Below, piece after piece: positions 63,433-64,000 of a stretch of 64,000 nt of DNA (within the stretch, counting starts at the first letter, position 1; the number at the start of each line of letters is the position of its first letter). A model generated the notes under the pieces. That model had not been told where the DNA came from and ran no database searches. It worked only from the letters and a program-made list of their open reading frames with translations. Source of the stretch: Streptomyces sp. Root1304 (GTDB lineage Bacteria > Actinomycetota > Actinomycetes > Streptomycetales > Streptomycetaceae); NCBI RefSeq assembly GCF_001426405.1, contig NZ_LMEP01000012.1, positions 15,948-79,947 on the forward strand. Reading direction: 5' to 3'. A program made the position numbers and the translations under genes.

Positions 63433-64000
63433 GCAGCAACGAAGAGCAGCACCGGAACCCGGGCGGCTGGGAGCCGATCCCGCAGAGCGAGGGGTACGAC
63501 GGCGACGCGACGGCGTTCGTCCAGCTGCCGCCGGACTTCATGCTGGACGGCGTCCCGCTGGAGGCGCCGGGCCACGGCTACGTACCGCCGATGATCACCC
63601 CGCTCCAGCCCCTCACCCCGACGGCGGCGACGGACCCGGCGGCGACGGGCTCGTGGACGGTCCATCTGCCGACGCAGGCGGAGCAGACGCAGTACTTCGA
63701 CGGGAACGAGTACGTCGAGGGGACGGAGCAGGGGTTCGGGGGCGCCGAGCAGGGAACGTCGTTCCCTGGCGCGGAGCAGGAGCGGTTCAGGCCGCCCGCG
63801 TACGTGGACCGGGTCGGGCACCCCGCGGACGTCGGCCGGGCCGGGGAGGCCGGGCACGCCGAGTACCTGACGCAGGACCCGCACGCGACCGCCGAGTGGC
63901 GCTTCACGGAGGCGGCGGCGCCGGCCGTCGACCCCGGCGCGACCGGACAGTGGTCGATTCCGGTCGTACCGGATCAGGTCGTGACGGACGCGGGCGTACC
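63429..64000 (+). CDS. Start of a probable [2Fe-2S] hydroxylase subunit, cut by the window edge
   Basis: The GTG at 63429 overlaps the previous stop as GTGA and the frame stays open to 64000. The visible ~190 residues are an unusual Pro/Gly/Glu-rich, apparently disordered N-terminal extension with three D-P-x-A-T-x-x-W units. No Fe-S ligands are reached yet. From operon position and my memory of streptomycete relatives, the cluster-binding domain should follow right of the window; that part is inferred. Confidence 0.6.
   Translation, partial: MSSNEEQHRNPGGWEPIPQSEGYDGDATAFVQLPPDFMLDGVPLEAPGHGYVPPMITPLQPLTPTAATDPAATGSWTVHLPTQAEQTQYFDGNEYVEGTEQGFGGAEQGTSFPGAEQERFRPPAYVDRVGHPADVGRAGEAGHAEYLTQDPHATAEWRFTEAAAPAVDPGATGQWSIPVVPDQVVTDAGV

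Overview
This window reads as chromosomal core DNA of a Streptomyces or a very close actinomycete. G+C is very high throughout, with strong G/C at third codon positions and frequent GTG and TTG starts. The gene order is one I know from Streptomyces chromosomes: mtrA-mtrB-lpqB-comF-like-hpf-secA, the giant NAD-dependent glutamate dehydrogenase, the kinases pkaA and pkaB with prfB, ftsE-ftsX-S41 protease-smpB-ssrA, narK-nnaR, malic enzyme-hupA-murA, and a DasR-type amino-sugar importer with a hexosaminidase. Assignments rest on motifs read by eye and on family knowledge; no database was searched.

Layout. 0-1 kb: an AbiV/HEPN-like gene of lower G+C, the only clear accessory gene. 1-9 kb: the MtrAB-LpqB envelope signalling operon, a ComF-type phosphoribosyltransferase, the long ribosome-hibernation factor HPF behind a structured leader, and an orphan NarL-type regulator. 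9-16 kb: a YcaQ/AlkX-like DNA glycosylase, a GNAT acetyltransferase, SecA, an Rv3235-family protein, a HAD hydrolase and a DJ-1/PfpI protein. 17-22 kb: the glutamate dehydrogenase. 22-25 kb: a Wzm/Wzt-like polysaccharide exporter with a GT87 glycosyltransferase, divergent from a TetR gene. 26-29.5 kb: a carbohydrate ABC importer without its own ATPase. 29.6-37.4 kb: an FHA-FtsK/SpoIIIE-type ATPase with a large repeat insertion, facing two Ser/Thr kinases. 37.5-44.2 kb: release factor 2, a sortase-type surface protein, a small zinc-ribbon membrane protein, FtsEX, an S41 protease and the SmpB/tmRNA trans-translation pair. 44-49.5 kb: an MFS pump, a LysR regulator, a nitrate transporter and the HemD-OmpR-type regulator NnaR. 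49.7-52 kb: a HelD-like helicase gene that is frameshifted as given. 52-57.3 kb: a candidate structured small RNA behind a sigma-R-like promoter, then malic enzyme, HU, MurA, YqgE and a DUF3039 protein. 57.4-62.3 kb: a DasR-box-controlled sugar importer and an intracellular GH20 hexosaminidase. The window ends in a xanthine/CO-dehydrogenase-type FAD subunit and the start of what is probably its [2Fe-2S] partner.

The two most interesting elements not explained by standard annotation are: (1) the intergenic RNA at about 52163-52316, which has a close match to GGAAT-N18-GTT, a 9-bp closing helix and a strong intrinsic terminator; and (2) about 19 tandem 14-17-residue repeats inserted between the Walker A and Walker B motifs of the FHA-FtsK protein, beside two Ser/Thr kinases, which suggests a disordered and possibly phosphorylated regulatory segment.
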